Shown here piece by piece: positions 33,417-41,496 of a DNA stretch of 64,000 nt. The position numbers were made by a program, and so were the translations under genes. How positions within the stretch are numbered: position 1 is the first letter of the stretch; each line of letters begins with the position of its first letter. A model generated the notes under the pieces. The model saw only the letters and a program-made list of their open reading frames with translations, did not search any database and was not told where the DNA came from. The stretch lies in NCBI GenBank assembly GCA_963772645.1, contig CAVYYD010000011.1, forward strand, positions 124,001 through 188,000, given 5' to 3'. This DNA is from DASSQJ01 sp963772645 (GTDB lineage Bacteria > Actinomycetota > Actinomycetes > Actinomycetales > Dermatophilaceae).

Positions 33417-35195
33417 ATGCCGAAGGGACTCACCGGCGGGGCGGTCGTCGCCCGGATGCTCGCGGCGGAGGGCGTCGACACGATGTTCGGCATCATCGAC
33501 GGCACCTACTTCGGGCTCTACTCCTCGCTCGCCGACGCCGGGATCTCGCTCTACTCGCCACGGCACGAGGCGGCGGCGATGCACATGGCGGGCGCCTACG
33601 CCCGGCTCACCGGCCGGCTCGGGGTGGCGATGGCCTCCAACGGGCCCGGGGTCGCCAACGTGCTGCCCGGGGTGGCCGTCGAGGAGGGCGAGGGCAACCG
33701 CATCCTCCTCGTGACGTCCTCGCGCCGGGTGGGGGTCGGCCACCCCGACCGTGGGGGTGCCTACCAGTACTTCGACCAGACCGCGGTCACCGCCCCGATG
33801 ACGAAGTGGTCGGGGTACGTCCCGTCGGCCGAGCGCCTGCCCGAGCTGCTCCGCCGGGCGCTGCGGGTCTCCTTCACCGGCCGCCCGGGGGTGGTCCACC
33901 TCGACGTGCCCGAGAGCATCCTCAACACCCCCACCGGGCTCGGGCCGGAGGTGGCCCGCGCACCGGAGAGCTACCGGCGGACGACCCCGCTCCAGCCCGA
34001 CCCGGTGCTCGTCGGGCGGGCCGCCCGGATGCTCGTGGAGGCCCGGGCACCCGTGATCCACGCGGGGTCCGGGGTCTACCACGCCGGTGCCGAGGTGGAG
34101 CTGGCCCGGCTCGCCGGGCTGCTCGCGGCCCCGGTCACCACGTCGTGGGCCGCCCGGGGCGTCCTCGACGAGCGCCGCCCCGAGGCGGTCCCGATGGTCG
34201 CGCTGGAGCTGACCGACGAGGTGCGCTCGACCGCCGACCTCGCACTCGTCGTCGGCTCCCGGCTCGGCGAGACCGACTGGTGGGGCAAGGCGCCGAACTG
34301 GGGCCGTCCCGGCGACCAGCGCACCATCCAGGTCGACGTCGACGACGAGCGGATCGGCGTCAACCGGCCGGTCGACCTCGCCCTGGTCGCCGACGCCCGG
34401 GAGGCTCTGCGGGCCCTCGCCGACGAGGTCGAGCGGATCGGCGTCCCGGCCGACATCCGGTCCTCCAGGACCGCCCGGCTCGAGCGGTTCCGCGAGTCCT
34501 GGCGTGCCCAGCGGGCCACCCTCGACAAGCCCCTCGCGGCGCCCCCCGCCTCGCCGGTGCACCCGGCCTGGGTGCCGGCCCTCACCCAGCAGGTGATGCC
34601 CGAGGACTCCGTGTGGGTGCTCGACGGCGGCAACACCGTCGTCTGGGCCAACTTCCACCATGAGGCGCGGGTGCCCCGGTCGGTCCTCTCGACGTTCAAG
34701 TTCGGGATGCTCGGGGCGGGCATGGGGCAGGCGCTCGGAGCGGCCGTCGCGGCGCCGGACCGAACGGTGGTCTGCCTGATCGGCGACGGCGCGTTCGGGA
34801 TGCACGCGACCGAGGTCGAGTCCGCCGTCCGGCTCGGTCTGCCCATCGTGTTCGTCGTCCTCGTCGACGGGCAGTGGGGGATGGTGAAGATGAGCCAGCA
34901 GATCGCCGCGCACCCGGTGGCGACGATCGCCCGAAAGGTGGTCGCCGGCACGGGGCTGCCCGAGGGCCAGGTCGTCTACGCCGACTTCGCCCCGTGTCGC
35001 TACGACGAGCTCGGCGCGTCGATGGGTGCGCTCGGCCTCTACGTCGACGACGCGACAGACCTGCGGGGAGCGCTCGAGAAGGCGCGCGACCACGGCGGCC
35101 CGGCCGTCGTGCACGTCGCCGTCGACAACGTCGAGCACATGTGGGCGCCCGGGCTGCGGGCGTTCAAGAAGATGCACACCGAGCCCAAGGGCTGA
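33417..35195 (+). CDS. Thiamine diphosphate-dependent enzyme (acetolactate synthase-like)
   Basis: 592-aa three-domain ThDP enzyme. The Pyr domain carries the catalytic Glu51 (SPRHEAAAMHMAGAYAR) and the GVDTMFGIIDGTY entry; the central domain is Rossmann-like; the PP domain has IGDGAFGMHATEVESAVRLG and then VVLVDGQWGMV. In the usual GDG-X-NN motif the terminal Asn is replaced by Asp here. Good ribosome site GAGGAGG. It heads an operon with an epimerase, an SDR and a BASS transporter. It may be a decarboxylase or carboligase on a 2-oxo acid; true acetolactate synthase is unlikely because no ilvN or ilvC is near. Confidence 0.8.
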   Translation: MPKGLTGGAVVARMLAAEGVDTMFGIIDGTYFGLYSSLADAGISLYSPRHEAAAMHMAGAYARLTGRLGVAMASNGPGVANVLPGVAVEEGEGNRILLVTSSRRVGVGHPDRGGAYQYFDQTAVTAPMTKWSGYVPSAERLPELLRRALRVSFTGRPGVVHLDVPESILNTPTGLGPEVARAPESYRRTTPLQPDPVLVGRAARMLVEARAPVIHAGSGVYHAGAEVELARLAGLLAAPVTTSWAARGVLDERRPEAVPMVALELTDEVRSTADLALVVGSRLGETDWWGKAPNWGRPGDQRTIQVDVDDERIGVNRPVDLALVADAREALRALADEVERIGVPADIRSSRTARLERFRESWRAQRATLDKPLAAPPASPVHPAWVPALTQQVMPEDSVWVLDGGNTVVWANFHHEARVPRSVLSTFKFGMLGAGMGQALGAAVAAPDRTVVCLIGDGAFGMHATEVESAVRLGLPIVFVVLVDGQWGMVKMSQQIAAHPVATIARKVVAGTGLPEGQVVYADFAPCRYDELGASMGALGLYVDDATDLRGALEKARDHGGPAVVHVAVDNVEHMWAPGLRAFKKMHTEPKG

Positions 35196-35197
35196 CC

Positions 35198-36169
35198 GTG
35201 GGCGGGACCGCGCCGGGCGACCTCCCGGGCACCGTTCTCGTGACGGGCAGCAGCGGATACCTCGGCTCGCTCGTCGTCGCGCGGCTCGCGGCTCGCGGCG
35301 TCCCGGTCGTGGGCCTGGACGTCCGGCCGCCCCGGCGCCGGGTCACCGGCAGCGAGCACGTCGCCGGCGACCTGCGGAGCACCGACCTCACCGCCCTGCT
35401 CCGGCAGCACGGGGCCCGGGCCGTCGTGCACCTCGCCGCGGTCGTCGAGCCACCGAAGGGCATGGCCGAGGCGGAGCTCGAGGAGATCGAGGTCGGCGGG
35501 ACGCAGCGGGTGGTCGACGCCTGCGTCGCCGCCGGGGTCCAGCACCTGACGGTGACGAGCTCGGGCGCCGCCTACGGCTACCACCCCCGCAACGACGGCC
35601 ACCTGCTCACCGAGGACGAGTCGACCCCGGGCAGCGACGAGTTCGCCTACTCCCGCCACAAGGCGGCGGTCGAGCGGATCGTCGAACGGTCGCGGCGCCT
35701 GCACCCCTCACTCGGCATCCTCCTCCTGCGTCCCGGCACCATCCTCGGCGCGGGCACCGACAACCAGATCACGGCGCTCTTCACCGGCCGGGTCCTGATG
35801 ACCCTGCGCGAGAGCGCCGGCCCGTTCGTCTTCGTATGGGACGAGGACGTGGCGGAGGTCATCGCCCGCGGTGTGCTCCATCGGCGGGTCGGGACGTACA
35901 ACCTCGCCGGCGACGGGGTGATGACGATGCGCGACATCGCCGCCGTCGAGGGACGACCCCTCGTCCGGGTCCCCGCACGGCTGGTCCGGCGCGGGCTCGC
36001 GGTCAGCCACCGGCTCGGCGTCGGCCGGTACGGGCCCGAGCAGGTCCGCTTCCTCCTTCACCGGCCGGTGCTCGACAACACCCGGCTCCGGCGGGACTTC
36101 GCCGGCCTGCCGACGAAGACCACGAGGGAGGCCTACGAGGTCTTCCGGGCGGGCCGAGCGCGTGGCTAG
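35198..36169 (+). CDS. NAD-dependent epimerase/dehydratase (extended SDR)
   Basis: 323-aa extended SDR. The N-terminal cofactor loop is VTGSSGYLGSLVV, followed by HLAAVVEP, TSSGAAYGY (Ser) and YSRHKAAVE (Tyr and Lys of the active site). The C-terminal half has RPGTILGAGTDNQ, VWDEDVAEVI and a family-typical ending with AYEVF. GTG 35198 is two bases after the ThDP stop, so translation is probably coupled. Could act on a sugar nucleotide or a hydroxy-ketone made by the ThDP enzyme; the context favours a small-molecule role. Confidence 0.82.
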   Translation: MGGTAPGDLPGTVLVTGSSGYLGSLVVARLAARGVPVVGLDVRPPRRRVTGSEHVAGDLRSTDLTALLRQHGARAVVHLAAVVEPPKGMAEAELEEIEVGGTQRVVDACVAAGVQHLTVTSSGAAYGYHPRNDGHLLTEDESTPGSDEFAYSRHKAAVERIVERSRRLHPSLGILLLRPGTILGAGTDNQITALFTGRVLMTLRESAGPFVFVWDEDVAEVIARGVLHRRVGTYNLAGDGVMTMRDIAAVEGRPLVRVPARLVRRGLAVSHRLGVGRYGPEQVRFLLHRPVLDNTRLRRDFAGLPTKTTREAYEVFRAGRARG

Positions 36170-36179
36170 GGTGCGCGCC

Positions 36180-36995
36180 ATGCCCGCTCGACGGGCGCCG
36201 CGCGGCTTCGCCGGTGCCGTCACCCTCGTCACCGGCGCCGGTGGCCAGATCGGGGCTGCCCTCGTGCGCCGCCTCGAGGCGGAGGGTGCCACGGTCGTCG
36301 GGCTCGACCTGCCGGGTTCCTGCCCGCCGGGCGAGGACCGCTACCTGCCGTGCGACCTCACCGACGAGGCACAGGTACGCGAGGCCGTCGCCGAGGTGGG
36401 ACGGCGGCACGCGCGCCTCGACCTCCTCGTCCACAGCGCCGGGCTCTCGGCGATCGGCCGGTTCGAGGACCACGACCTCGCCACCCACCGCCGGGTCATG
36501 GACGTGACCCACTTCGGCGTCGTCGCGCTGACGCTCGCCGCGCTGCCGCTCCTGCGCGCCGCCGGTGGCCGGGTCGTCCTCATCGGCTCGGTCGCCGGGT
36601 TCGCACCGGTGCTCGGCCGTCCGCCGTACGTCGCGGCCAAGCACGCCGTCACCGGACTGCTCGAGACGATCCGCCCCGAGCTCGCAGCGCAGGGCGTCGC
36701 CGTCACGGTCTGCCACCCGACCTTCGTCACCGGGGGCATGGCCGAGGCGGCGGGTCGCGCGCAGGGCCATGTCCGGGTCACCTCCGGGGAGGAGCTGACC
36801 CCCGACGACGTCGCCGCGGCGCTCCTCGCCGGCGTCGCCCGGGGCCGGGAGCTCGTCCTCGTCGGCCGCACCGCCCGTCTCGCCTGGGTGGTCTCGCGGC
36901 ACCTGCCCCGCACCTACCGCCGCGTCATGACCCGCCGGCTGCGGCCCGGCAGCCCCGGGGCCGTGTCGGCCCGTCCGAGAGGAGACCAGGGATGA
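36180..36995 (+). CDS. Short-chain dehydrogenase/reductase
   Basis: 271-aa classical SDR: TGAGGQIGAALVRRLEAEGA, HSAGLSAIGRF, active-site Ser in VLIGSVAGFAP and YVAAKHAV (Tyr, Lys). A longer C-terminus (VVSRHLPRTYRRVMTRRL) resembles lipid- or retinoid-acting SDRs. ATG 36180 has TAGGGT seven bases upstream; GTG 36162 in frame is the alternative and would overlap the epimerase gene. Ends with ATGA overlap into the transporter gene. Confidence 0.82.
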   Translation: MPARRAPRGFAGAVTLVTGAGGQIGAALVRRLEAEGATVVGLDLPGSCPPGEDRYLPCDLTDEAQVREAVAEVGRRHARLDLLVHSAGLSAIGRFEDHDLATHRRVMDVTHFGVVALTLAALPLLRAAGGRVVLIGSVAGFAPVLGRPPYVAAKHAVTGLLETIRPELAAQGVAVTVCHPTFVTGGMAEAAGRAQGHVRVTSGEELTPDDVAAALLAGVARGRELVLVGRTARLAWVVSRHLPRTYRRVMTRRLRPGSPGAVSARPRGDQG

Positions 36996-37936
36996 TGCAC
37001 GCCGCCGGTGACGTCGACGCCATCCGGATCGCCTTCGACGAGTCCTCCCAGACCCTCCTGCGGATCGTCATCGCGGGCATCCTCTTCGGCATCGCGCTCG
37101 ACACCCGGGCCGAGGACTTCAGGCTCGCCGCGAAGCGCCCGAAGGTCATCGCGCTCGGCGTCGGCATCCAGGTCCTCCTCCTGCCGGCGATCACCTTCGC
37201 CCTCACCCTGGCGCTCGGGGTTCAGGGCTCCGTGGCCCTCGGGATGATCCTCGTCGCCTGCTGCCCGCCGGGGAACGTGTCGAACATCGTCACCCACCAG
37301 GCCCGCGGTGACGTCGCGCTGTCGGTGTCGATGACCGCGGTGAGCAACCTGCTCGCGATCGTCCTCATGCCGCTGAACTTCGCGTTCTGGGGGAGCCTGC
37401 ACCCCACGGGGGGGCCGATCATGCGGTCGCTGCAGCTTCAGCCCTCGGAGATGCTCATCGAGGTGGGGCTCGTCATCGGCATCCCGTTCGTCGTCGGGTT
37501 GACCCTGCGGCACCTCGTCCCGGCGGTGGCCCGCCCGGCCGGCAGGATCATCGGGCCGGTGGCCTTCCTCGCGCTCGGCGCGCTCATCGCGGTGGCGCTG
37601 GCGAAGAACTGGGCGCTGTTCGTCGGCTACATCGGGGTCGTCGTCATCGCGGTCTTCCTCCACGATGCGCTCGCGCTCGGGCTGGGGTACTCGGTCGGTC
37701 GGGCGACGCGGCTGCCGGACCGAAGCGTCCGCGCGATGACGTTCGAGGTCGGCATCCGCAACGCCGGGCTCGGGCTGCTCCTCGTCTTCACCTCCTTCCA
37801 GGGCCTCGGCGGGATGGCGCTCGTCGCGGCCTGGTGGGGGATCTGGGACATCATCGCGGCGCTCACCGTGGCCCGGATCTGGCGGCGACGGGTTCCCCGC
37901 GACGCCGTCCCCGAGCCCGTCGCGGTGCCCGGCTGA
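36992..37936 (+). CDS. Bile acid:sodium symporter (BASS) family transporter
   Basis: 314-aa membrane protein with about nine hydrophobic helices. BASS hallmarks are VACCPPGNVSNIVTHQARGDVALSV (key motif CCPPGNVSN), SVSMTAVSNLLAIV and FEVGIRNAGLGLLLVF. The family takes up bile acids, pyruvate, pantothenate and other organic anions with sodium. ATG 36992 overlaps the SDR stop and has GGAG upstream. As the last gene of the operon it is the best hint that the pathway degrades an imported organic acid. Confidence 0.87.
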   Translation: MMHAAGDVDAIRIAFDESSQTLLRIVIAGILFGIALDTRAEDFRLAAKRPKVIALGVGIQVLLLPAITFALTLALGVQGSVALGMILVACCPPGNVSNIVTHQARGDVALSVSMTAVSNLLAIVLMPLNFAFWGSLHPTGGPIMRSLQLQPSEMLIEVGLVIGIPFVVGLTLRHLVPAVARPAGRIIGPVAFLALGALIAVALAKNWALFVGYIGVVVIAVFLHDALALGLGYSVGRATRLPDRSVRAMTFEVGIRNAGLGLLLVFTSFQGLGGMALVAAWWGIWDIIAALTVARIWRRRVPRDAVPEPVAVPG

Positions 37937-37963
37937 GCCTCCACCGCGCGCCCGCCCCGCGCC

Positions 37964-38014
37964 CGAACGTGTGTGAACATCGAGCAGATTCCGGCCGCCT
38001 CTCACACACGTTCG
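37964..38014. repeat. 13-bp inverted repeat between convergent genes (ACGTGTGTGA family, copy 1)
   Basis: CGAACGTGTGTGA (37964-37976) and TCACACACGTTCG (38002-38014), perfect, 25-base loop. The same arms recur at 63606-63649, also between convergent genes. Bidirectional terminator or dispersed element. Confidence 0.65.
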
Positions 38015-38045
38015 CGGTCAACTCGGGGGGGCTGGGAGGTGCCCG

Positions 38046-38612
38046 CTAGGTCGCCGTCGGCTCGCGGAGCCTGCCGCTGCGGGCGAGCTCGGGGTCGGTG
38101 CACGAGGAGAGGTCGAAGCAGCAGGGCCGCCGCTTCCCATGGTCCATCTTGTCGAGACTGACCTCCACCCGGCGACGCCTCGTGTCGGGGTTGCGGGTCG
38201 CCTGCACCCAGCGCACCCACTCCCAGCGCGCCATCGGCGTGATGTCGTCCCAGATGCCGCGGATCCGCTCCGGTGCCTCGGCGAGCGCGGCGGCGAGGTC
38301 GTCGGGGATCTCGGGCTCGGGCCACTCGGGGGCCACCTCGAGACGGAGCCCGACGGTGTCCCCGGGCTCCACCCCGGTGGCCCTCCGGAGGACCTCGTCG
38401 ATGCGGAGCCAGTGCCCCCGGCGGCCGTCCGGCTCCACGACGCTGTCGAAGGCGTGCCCCTCGATGCTGGCGTGCACGGCCACCTGGCCACGCGACGGGA
38501 GCCGGCCGCTCGCGGCCTCCGGGAGCCGGACGAGCACCGTGTCGTCGATCGTGCAGAGCGCGGTCTCGAACCGGATGTCCTCCGGGCCGGCCGCGCGGCT
38601 GTTCCTGGGCAT
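38046..38612 (-). CDS. DUF1905/YdeI-OmdA family protein
   Basis: 188 aa. The N-terminal half is a DUF1905 beta-barrel (FETALCTIDDTVLVRLPEAA, GHAFDSVVEPDGRRGHWLRI); the C-terminal helical part has DDLAAALAEAPERIRGIWDD and MARWEWVRWVQATRN, typical of the OmdA (bacteriocin-protection) domain. Function is uncertain despite the family name. ATG 38612 (MPRNSRAAG) was chosen over an upstream ATG whose extension is low-complexity. Convergent with the BASS gene. Confidence 0.8.
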   Translation of the reverse strand: MPRNSRAAGPEDIRFETALCTIDDTVLVRLPEAASGRLPSRGQVAVHASIEGHAFDSVVEPDGRRGHWLRIDEVLRRATGVEPGDTVGLRLEVAPEWPEPEIPDDLAAALAEAPERIRGIWDDITPMARWEWVRWVQATRNPDTRRRRVEVSLDKMDHGKRRPCCFDLSSCTDPELARSGRLREPTAT

Positions 38613-38797
38613 GGCCGCCTCCGTGCGCGGGTGCGGCCGCCGCGGGCGCGCGGCCGCCGGCACCGAGCCTACTGCGGGGCCCGTCGCGGGGTGGCGCCCC
38701 CGGTCGTGCTGTCCGGCGACCTCCGGTGGGTGACCCGGGTGGCCCCAGGGCCGGGGGGGGGCGCCTCGCCCGGGTCTCGATGTGACAGCCGAAAGAA

Positions 38798-38828
38798 CCT
38801 ACGCTACCGTAAGTTACGGCACCGTAGG
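38798..38828. promoter_or_regulatory. Nested palindromic operator upstream of the nitronate monooxygenase gene
   Basis: Outer arms CCTACG and CGTAGG and inner arms CCGTAA and TTACGG (38807-38819, one-base centre) are all perfect. The CCGTA/TACGG pentamer occurs four times within 38801-38834. This is typical of a TetR-type site, but no TetR gene is adjacent. Confidence 0.6.
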
Positions 38829-38863
38829 TACGGCGCCGCAGGCCACTTCGGACGGATGACGAC

Positions 38864-40363
38864 ATGAGCGCCGTGCTCAGCACCACTGCCTCTCCCACCA
38901 CCGTCGGCAGGCCAGGGGTCCGCCCCCGGCTCATCCAGGGCGGGATGGGGGTCGCCGTGTCGGGCTGGCGGCTCGCCCGAGAGGTCTCGCGGGCCGGTCA
39001 CCTCGGCGTGGTCTCGGGGACCGCGATGGATGCCGTGCTCGCCCGCCGTCTCCAGGACGGGGACCCCGGCGGCCACTACCGCCGGGCCCTGGCGCACTTC
39101 CCCGCGCCCGCGCTCGCCGATCGCGTCGTGCAGCGGTACTTCCTCGACGGAGGTCGACCGCCCGGCAGACCGTACGCACCGGTCCCCAAGCTGAGCCTCG
39201 CGCCGACCCCCGCCGCCCAGGCGCTCGCCGTCGTCGGAAACTTCGCCGAGGTCTGGCTCGCCAGGGAGGGCCACGACGGCGTCGTCGGGATCAACTGCCT
39301 CGAGAAGGTCCAGATGGCCACCCCGGCGGCCCTGCTCGGGGCCATGCTCGCCGGGGTCGACTACGTGCTCATGGGCGCCGGCATCCCCCGGGAGATCCCC
39401 GCCCTGCTCACCGCGCTGGCCGCCGGACGGGTGGGCCGGGTGTCCGCGGACGTCGCGGGGGGCACCACCGATCGCCACGTCGAGGTCGACCCCGTCGCCC
39501 TCCTCGGCGCCGACCTGCCGCCGCTCACCCGCCCCGACTTCCTGGCCATCGTCTCGCTCGACCAGCTGGCCTCCTACCTCCACCGGGACCCGGAGATCCG
39601 GCCGGACGGGTTCGTCGTCGAACGACCGCCGGCCGGGGGGCACTCCGCGCCGCCGCGGGGGCGGTTGCAGCTCGACGAGCACGGCGACCCGGTCTACGGC
39701 GCCCGTGACGAGGCGGACCTGGCGAAGATGGCTGCCCTCGGCCTGCCGTTCTGGGTGGCCGGGGCCTACGGGACCCCCGGGCAGGTCGCGGCCGCCGTGG
39801 ACGCCGGGGCGGTCGGGGTCCAGGTCGGCACGATCTTCGCGATGTCGCGCGAGTCGGGCCTGACCGAGGAGGCCAGGGCCATGGTCCTCGACCGCCTGCG
39901 CGCCGGGGAGCTCAGCGTGCGCAACGACCCGAGGGCCAGCCCGACGGGCTTCCCGTTCAAGGTCGCCGCCCTCGACGGCACCGGCAGCCGGCCCGAGGTC
40001 TACGCGGCCCGCACCCGGCTCTGCGACCTGTCCTACCTGCGCCAGCCGTTCGAGCGTGCCGACGGCACCGTCGGGTACCGGTGCGCCGCCGAGCCGGTGC
40101 ACCTCTACGCCCGCAAGGGCGGCTCGGTCGAGGACACCGAGGGCCGGATGTGCCTGTGCAACGGTCTCACCGCCACGGTGGGGCTGGGCCAGCACCGCCG
40201 GACCGGCTACGTCGAGCCACCGCTGGTGACCCTGGGCGCCGACCTCGACGGAGCCCTCGAGCTGGCCCACCGCCACCCCGGGGGCTGGTCGGCGCTCGAC
40301 GCGGTCCGCTACCTCGAGGAGGGCCTGCCCGCCGCCGGAGCGGGGCTTCCGGCGCCCGGCTGA
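38864..40363 (+). CDS. Nitronate monooxygenase/2-nitropropane dioxygenase-like flavoprotein
   Basis: 499-aa FMN-dependent TIM-barrel protein. The N-terminal RLIQGGMGVAVSGWRLAREVSRAGHLGVV (core IQGGMGVAVSG) is the family start; LAGVDYVLMGAGIP and VAGAYGTPGQVAAAVDAGAVGVQVGTIF (core GAVGVQVGTIF) form the phosphate-binding part. The C-terminal 120 residues with several Cys (LCDLSYLRQPF, GYRCAAEP, MCLCNGL) extend beyond ordinary nitronate monooxygenases, so a FabK/PfaD-like or other flavin reductase role is possible. It lies under a strong palindromic operator and is followed by a hairpin terminator. Confidence 0.8.
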   Translation: MSAVLSTTASPTTVGRPGVRPRLIQGGMGVAVSGWRLAREVSRAGHLGVVSGTAMDAVLARRLQDGDPGGHYRRALAHFPAPALADRVVQRYFLDGGRPPGRPYAPVPKLSLAPTPAAQALAVVGNFAEVWLAREGHDGVVGINCLEKVQMATPAALLGAMLAGVDYVLMGAGIPREIPALLTALAAGRVGRVSADVAGGTTDRHVEVDPVALLGADLPPLTRPDFLAIVSLDQLASYLHRDPEIRPDGFVVERPPAGGHSAPPRGRLQLDEHGDPVYGARDEADLAKMAALGLPFWVAGAYGTPGQVAAAVDAGAVGVQVGTIFAMSRESGLTEEARAMVLDRLRAGELSVRNDPRASPTGFPFKVAALDGTGSRPEVYAARTRLCDLSYLRQPFERADGTVGYRCAAEPVHLYARKGGSVEDTEGRMCLCNGLTATVGLGQHRRTGYVEPPLVTLGADLDGALELAHRHPGGWSALDAVRYLEEGLPAAGAGLPAPG

Positions 40364-40374
40364 GCCACCGTCGC

Positions 40375-40412
40375 GGCCCGCATCCGGGGCCCCCGCGGCT
40401 CGGATGCGGGCC
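40375..40412 (+). terminator. Terminator after the nitronate monooxygenase gene
   Basis: Perfect 12-bp stem, GGCCCGCATCCG (40375-40386) with CGGATGCGGGCC (40401-40412), 14-base loop, 12 bases after the stop. It separates this gene from the desaturase. Confidence 0.65.
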
Positions 40413-40526
40413 CCCCGCGGGCCCGTCACCCCTGCAGGAGCTCTGTCCGCTGCACTGGATCGGGGGCCGCCGAGGGTGTAGGCAGGAGACGGGCGCGGAC
40501 CGCGCGTTCGACACCGAGGAGGACCC

Positions 40527-41462
40527 ATGACCGTACTCGACAGCGCCCAGCTGCTCGCCGCCCTCCAGCCGACGGTCGAGGAGAACCTCGACCGACACCT
40601 GGCCGCCGCCCAGGAGTGGATGCCGCACGAGTACGTCCCCTGGTCGCGGGGCCGCGACTTCGCCGAGCTCGGCGGAGAGCCGTGGTCGCCCGACCAGTCG
40701 CAGCTCTCGCCGATCGCCCGGACCGCACTGGAGGTCAACCTCCTCACCGAGGACAACCTGCCCAGCTACCACCGGGAGATCGAGCGGGCCTTCGGGCGGG
40801 ACAGCGCGTGGGGGGCCTGGGTCAACCGGTGGACCGCCGAGGAGGGGCGGCACGCGTTCTGCATCCGGGACTACCTGCTGGTGACCCGCGGGGTCGACCC
40901 CGACGAGCTGGAGCGGGCCCGGATGGACACGATGCAGACCGGCTACGACTCCGGGGACAAGCCGCTGCTCAACGTCTGCGCCTACGTCTCGTTCCAGGAG
41001 CTCGCCACCCGGGTGTCCCACCGGAACACGGGCCGCTACACCGAGGAGCCGATCGCCGAGAAGCTGCTCACCCGCGTCGCCAAGGACGAGAACCTCCACA
41101 TGATCTTCTACCGGAACATCGTGCAGGCGGCGCTGGAGCTGACCCCCAGCCAGACGATGCGGGCGATCACCGACGAGGTCGTCGGCTTCCAGATGCCCGG
41201 CGCGATCATCCCCGGCTTCGGCCGCAAGGCGGTGCAGATGGCGATGGCCGGCATCTACGACCTGCGGATCCACCACGACGACATCGTCGCGCCGCTCCTG
41301 CGCCAGTGGGGGATCTGGGACCTGGAGGGGCTCGACGCCGAGGGCGAGCAGGCCCGGGACGAGCTCGCCGCCGCCGTGGCCTCTCTCGACGAGGAGGCCT
41401 CCCGGTTCGTCGCCCGCCGCGAGGAGCGCGCCGCGAAGCTGGCGGCCCGCCAGGGCGCGTAG
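40527..41462 (+). CDS. Acyl-[acyl carrier protein] desaturase (ferritin-like di-iron)
   Basis: 311-aa soluble desaturase of the stearoyl-ACP/DesA type, which puts a double bond in ACP-bound fatty acids using O2 and ferredoxin. Di-iron ligands appear in the expected order: EENLDRH, EDNLPSYH, EEGRHAFCIRDYL, then the second bundle VAKDENLHMIFYRN (Glu, Asn, His). GAGGAGG precedes ATG by six bases. Mycobacterial DesA1/DesA2 are the closest familiar relatives. It may share the operator-containing region with the upstream flavoprotein only by read-through, since a terminator lies between them. Confidence 0.88.
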   Translation: MTVLDSAQLLAALQPTVEENLDRHLAAAQEWMPHEYVPWSRGRDFAELGGEPWSPDQSQLSPIARTALEVNLLTEDNLPSYHREIERAFGRDSAWGAWVNRWTAEEGRHAFCIRDYLLVTRGVDPDELERARMDTMQTGYDSGDKPLLNVCAYVSFQELATRVSHRNTGRYTEEPIAEKLLTRVAKDENLHMIFYRNIVQAALELTPSQTMRAITDEVVGFQMPGAIIPGFGRKAVQMAMAGIYDLRIHHDDIVAPLLRQWGIWDLEGLDAEGEQARDELAAAVASLDEEASRFVARREERAAKLAARQGA

Positions 41463-41496
41463 CGGCGGACCGGGCCACCAACGTCGCCGGGGTCGC

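Noticed and set aside
31548..35177. A very long open frame on the minus strand across the ThDP and PucR genes
   Set aside because: High GC keeps antisense frames open; the product is Arg/Pro/Ser-rich without motifs, while the sense genes have full families.
33417..35195. Acetolactate synthase large subunit (ilvB)
   Set aside because: No ilvN or ilvC beside it, altered ThDP motif and a catabolic-type operon; only family-level assignment is safe.
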